From Acanthochlamys bracteata (lineage: Eukaryota; Streptophyta; Magnoliopsida; Pandanales; Velloziaceae): a stretch of 64,000 bases of DNA. Position numbers and translations under genes: made by a program. The DNA lies in NCBI GenBank assembly GCA_019914995.1, contig CM034129.1:2679725-2743724 (forward strand), in the 5' to 3' direction. Below, piece by piece: positions 62,840 through 64,000 of the stretch; position 1 is the first letter of the stretch, and the number at the start of each line of letters is the position of its first letter. The notes beneath the pieces were generated by a model. That model did not search any database, was not told the DNA's origin, and was given only the letters and a program-made list of their open reading frames with translations.

Positions 62840-63513
62840 ATTTTATTTTATTAAATCCCAACTCCAAGTTTATCTCTTCTTCTTCTTTATTCTTATTATT
62901 CAGCAAGAAGGAAACGGAATGGCATCTTTTCTGTTATGGGCAATGGTGGTTTGCTGGTGTTGGTCAGTGATAGAAGGGCTTCGAGTGAACTGGGGGACTC
63001 GGGCAACACACCAGCTACCGCCGAAAACTATTGTGTAGATACTGCAAGACAACGGGATCAAGAAAGTGAAACTTCGAGTGCCACTGGGGAATTTTCTACT
63101 ACGATGGGCAGCCTATGTTTCCAATGGATCTATCTGGACAGAAGCAGAACGCTTTCCTCGTCGGAGCTAAGAACGTCAAGTACTTGCCGAAGCAATGGTG
63201 TATCTTCAACCCGAACGGGGTGGGAATCTAAGTGCGGGAATGCTTAGCTATGGGTCTTCATGTAATAATCTGGACACATGAACGGGAATGCTTCTTACGC
63301 ATTCAATATGTTCTACCAAGTTCAGGGCCAGCAGGAAGACAGCTGCTACTTCCAAAGACTTGCTACTGTTACAAGACAGAACCAATTCAATATATTTTAC
63401 CAAAGTTCAGGGCCAGCAGGAAGGCAGCTGCTACTTCCAAGGACTTGCTACTGTTACAAGACAACCAATCCCAAGGGACTTGTAATTTCATTATCCAGCT
63501 TGATTATTGAAAC
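62840..63513 (+). pseudogene. Rearranged second copy of the GH17-X8 glucanase gene
   Basis: 62840-63079 matches the leader and first exon of the intact gene (35876-36106), including ATGGCATCTTTTCTGTTATG and the signal-peptide region, but has an in-frame TAG soon after (ATTGTGTAG). It then jumps to sequence matching about 37288-37455 of exon 2, skips about 50 bases of the X8 region, and resumes at AGCTATGGGTCTTCATGTAA. An 84-base block (63301-63384) is repeated in tandem (63385 onward) with one extra base. The match ends at the codons before the Ser-rich tail, GACTTGTAATTTCAT... CTTGATTATTGA. Since the leader is copied and the breakpoints are not splice sites, this is a duplicated, internally deleted gene, not a retrocopy. 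Confidence 0.88.
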
Positions 63514-64000
63514 AATAGGTGATAAGATGAATGTAGTATTGAATATTAGATAAATGAATGATAATCCTTAGAGTTTACATGTGCGATTATATATAGACTA
63601 TATAATGAGTTTATTTTACATATAGCATTTAGCTGATAATTTAATATAATTTTTTTTCAACTCATGATAGATTAAATAATATGAGTTTGTCCAATAGTAT
63701 TTAAAATTTTGATATAGAATACGATTTTGCAAAAAAATCTACTAGCTAATTAGTAGAGTCCACATATGGTAAAAAAAAACTTGTAGAAACGTATTCACAA
63801 ACAAAATAATAGTTAATTTTAATATATTTCGTTCGTTCATAAAAAATTAAATTAATTGTTATTTGAAATGCTCTCTAATTTGTTACAGTAAAGCAAAATA
63901 GTTCTTACAAGTGTAACCTCCGAATTAATAAGTAATTTTAGTATGTGAATAATATCTTTTATGGTAGCAGCAATGATTCTATATTCAATTTTTGTAGAAG
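63514..64000. other. AT-rich sequence at the right edge
   Basis: No gene, RNA gene or bounded repeat recognised. Confidence 0.6.

Overview
This is nuclear DNA of a flowering plant, most likely a core eudicot and probably a rosid. The evidence is many short GT-AG introns with U-rich tracts, plant-only families (ECT-type YTH reader, WRKY, B-GATA, GH17-X8 glucanase, chloroplast PNPase), AT-rich intergenic DNA and small inverted-repeat elements. I cannot name the species. Gene models were spliced by eye from conserved protein segments; every coding model was checked for exon phase and ends at a stop, except where it runs off the window.

Layout, left to right: chloroplast polynucleotide phosphorylase (minus, 1-9152, 3' part beyond the left edge); CCR4-NOT subunit NOT3 (minus, 10946-20630); a decayed C-terminal fragment of an MCTP gene (plus, ~21500-22070); a choline-transporter-like PNS1/CTL protein (plus, 23113-25209); PP2A scaffold subunit A (minus, 25854-30585, with a 5'-UTR intron); a small plastid-type four-CXXCXXXG zinc-finger protein (minus, 32143-33800); a GPI-anchored GH17 beta-1,3-glucanase with an X8 domain (plus, 35947-37763); a plastid NusB-domain protein (plus, 38884-41744); a putative pair of box C/D snoRNAs (plus, 43149-43424); an HNH nuclease-domain protein (plus, 44692-48405); a GATA factor (plus, 49261-50631) and a zinc-finger-less tandem copy of it (50745-51537); an ECT2-like m6A reader (minus, 52319-56038); a ribosomal protein L11 pseudogene with its introns (minus, 58165-60427); a short WRKY factor with a WNKYGQK signature (minus, 60949-61779); and a scrambled second copy of the glucanase (plus, ~62840-63513).

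Most intact genes are housekeeping: plastid RNA turnover (PNPase), plastid transcription-related NusB, cytoplasmic mRNA decay (NOT3) and m6A reading (YTH), phosphatase scaffolding and rRNA 2'-O-methylation guides. Several of their promoters carry clusters of site II (TGGGCY/RGCCCA) motifs. There is no operon logic; the neighbourhood is ordinary plant gene order. The sequence also holds four dead or truncated gene copies (MCTP, GATA, RPL11, glucanase), two of them tandem or local duplicates of intact genes in the same window, and a family of short AT-rich MITE-like elements in introns and intergenic DNA. I found no clear retrovirus-like element and nothing that amounts to a wholly new system. 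The strongest unannotated signals are the snoRNA pair, the WNKYGQK WRKY and the set of decaying duplicates.
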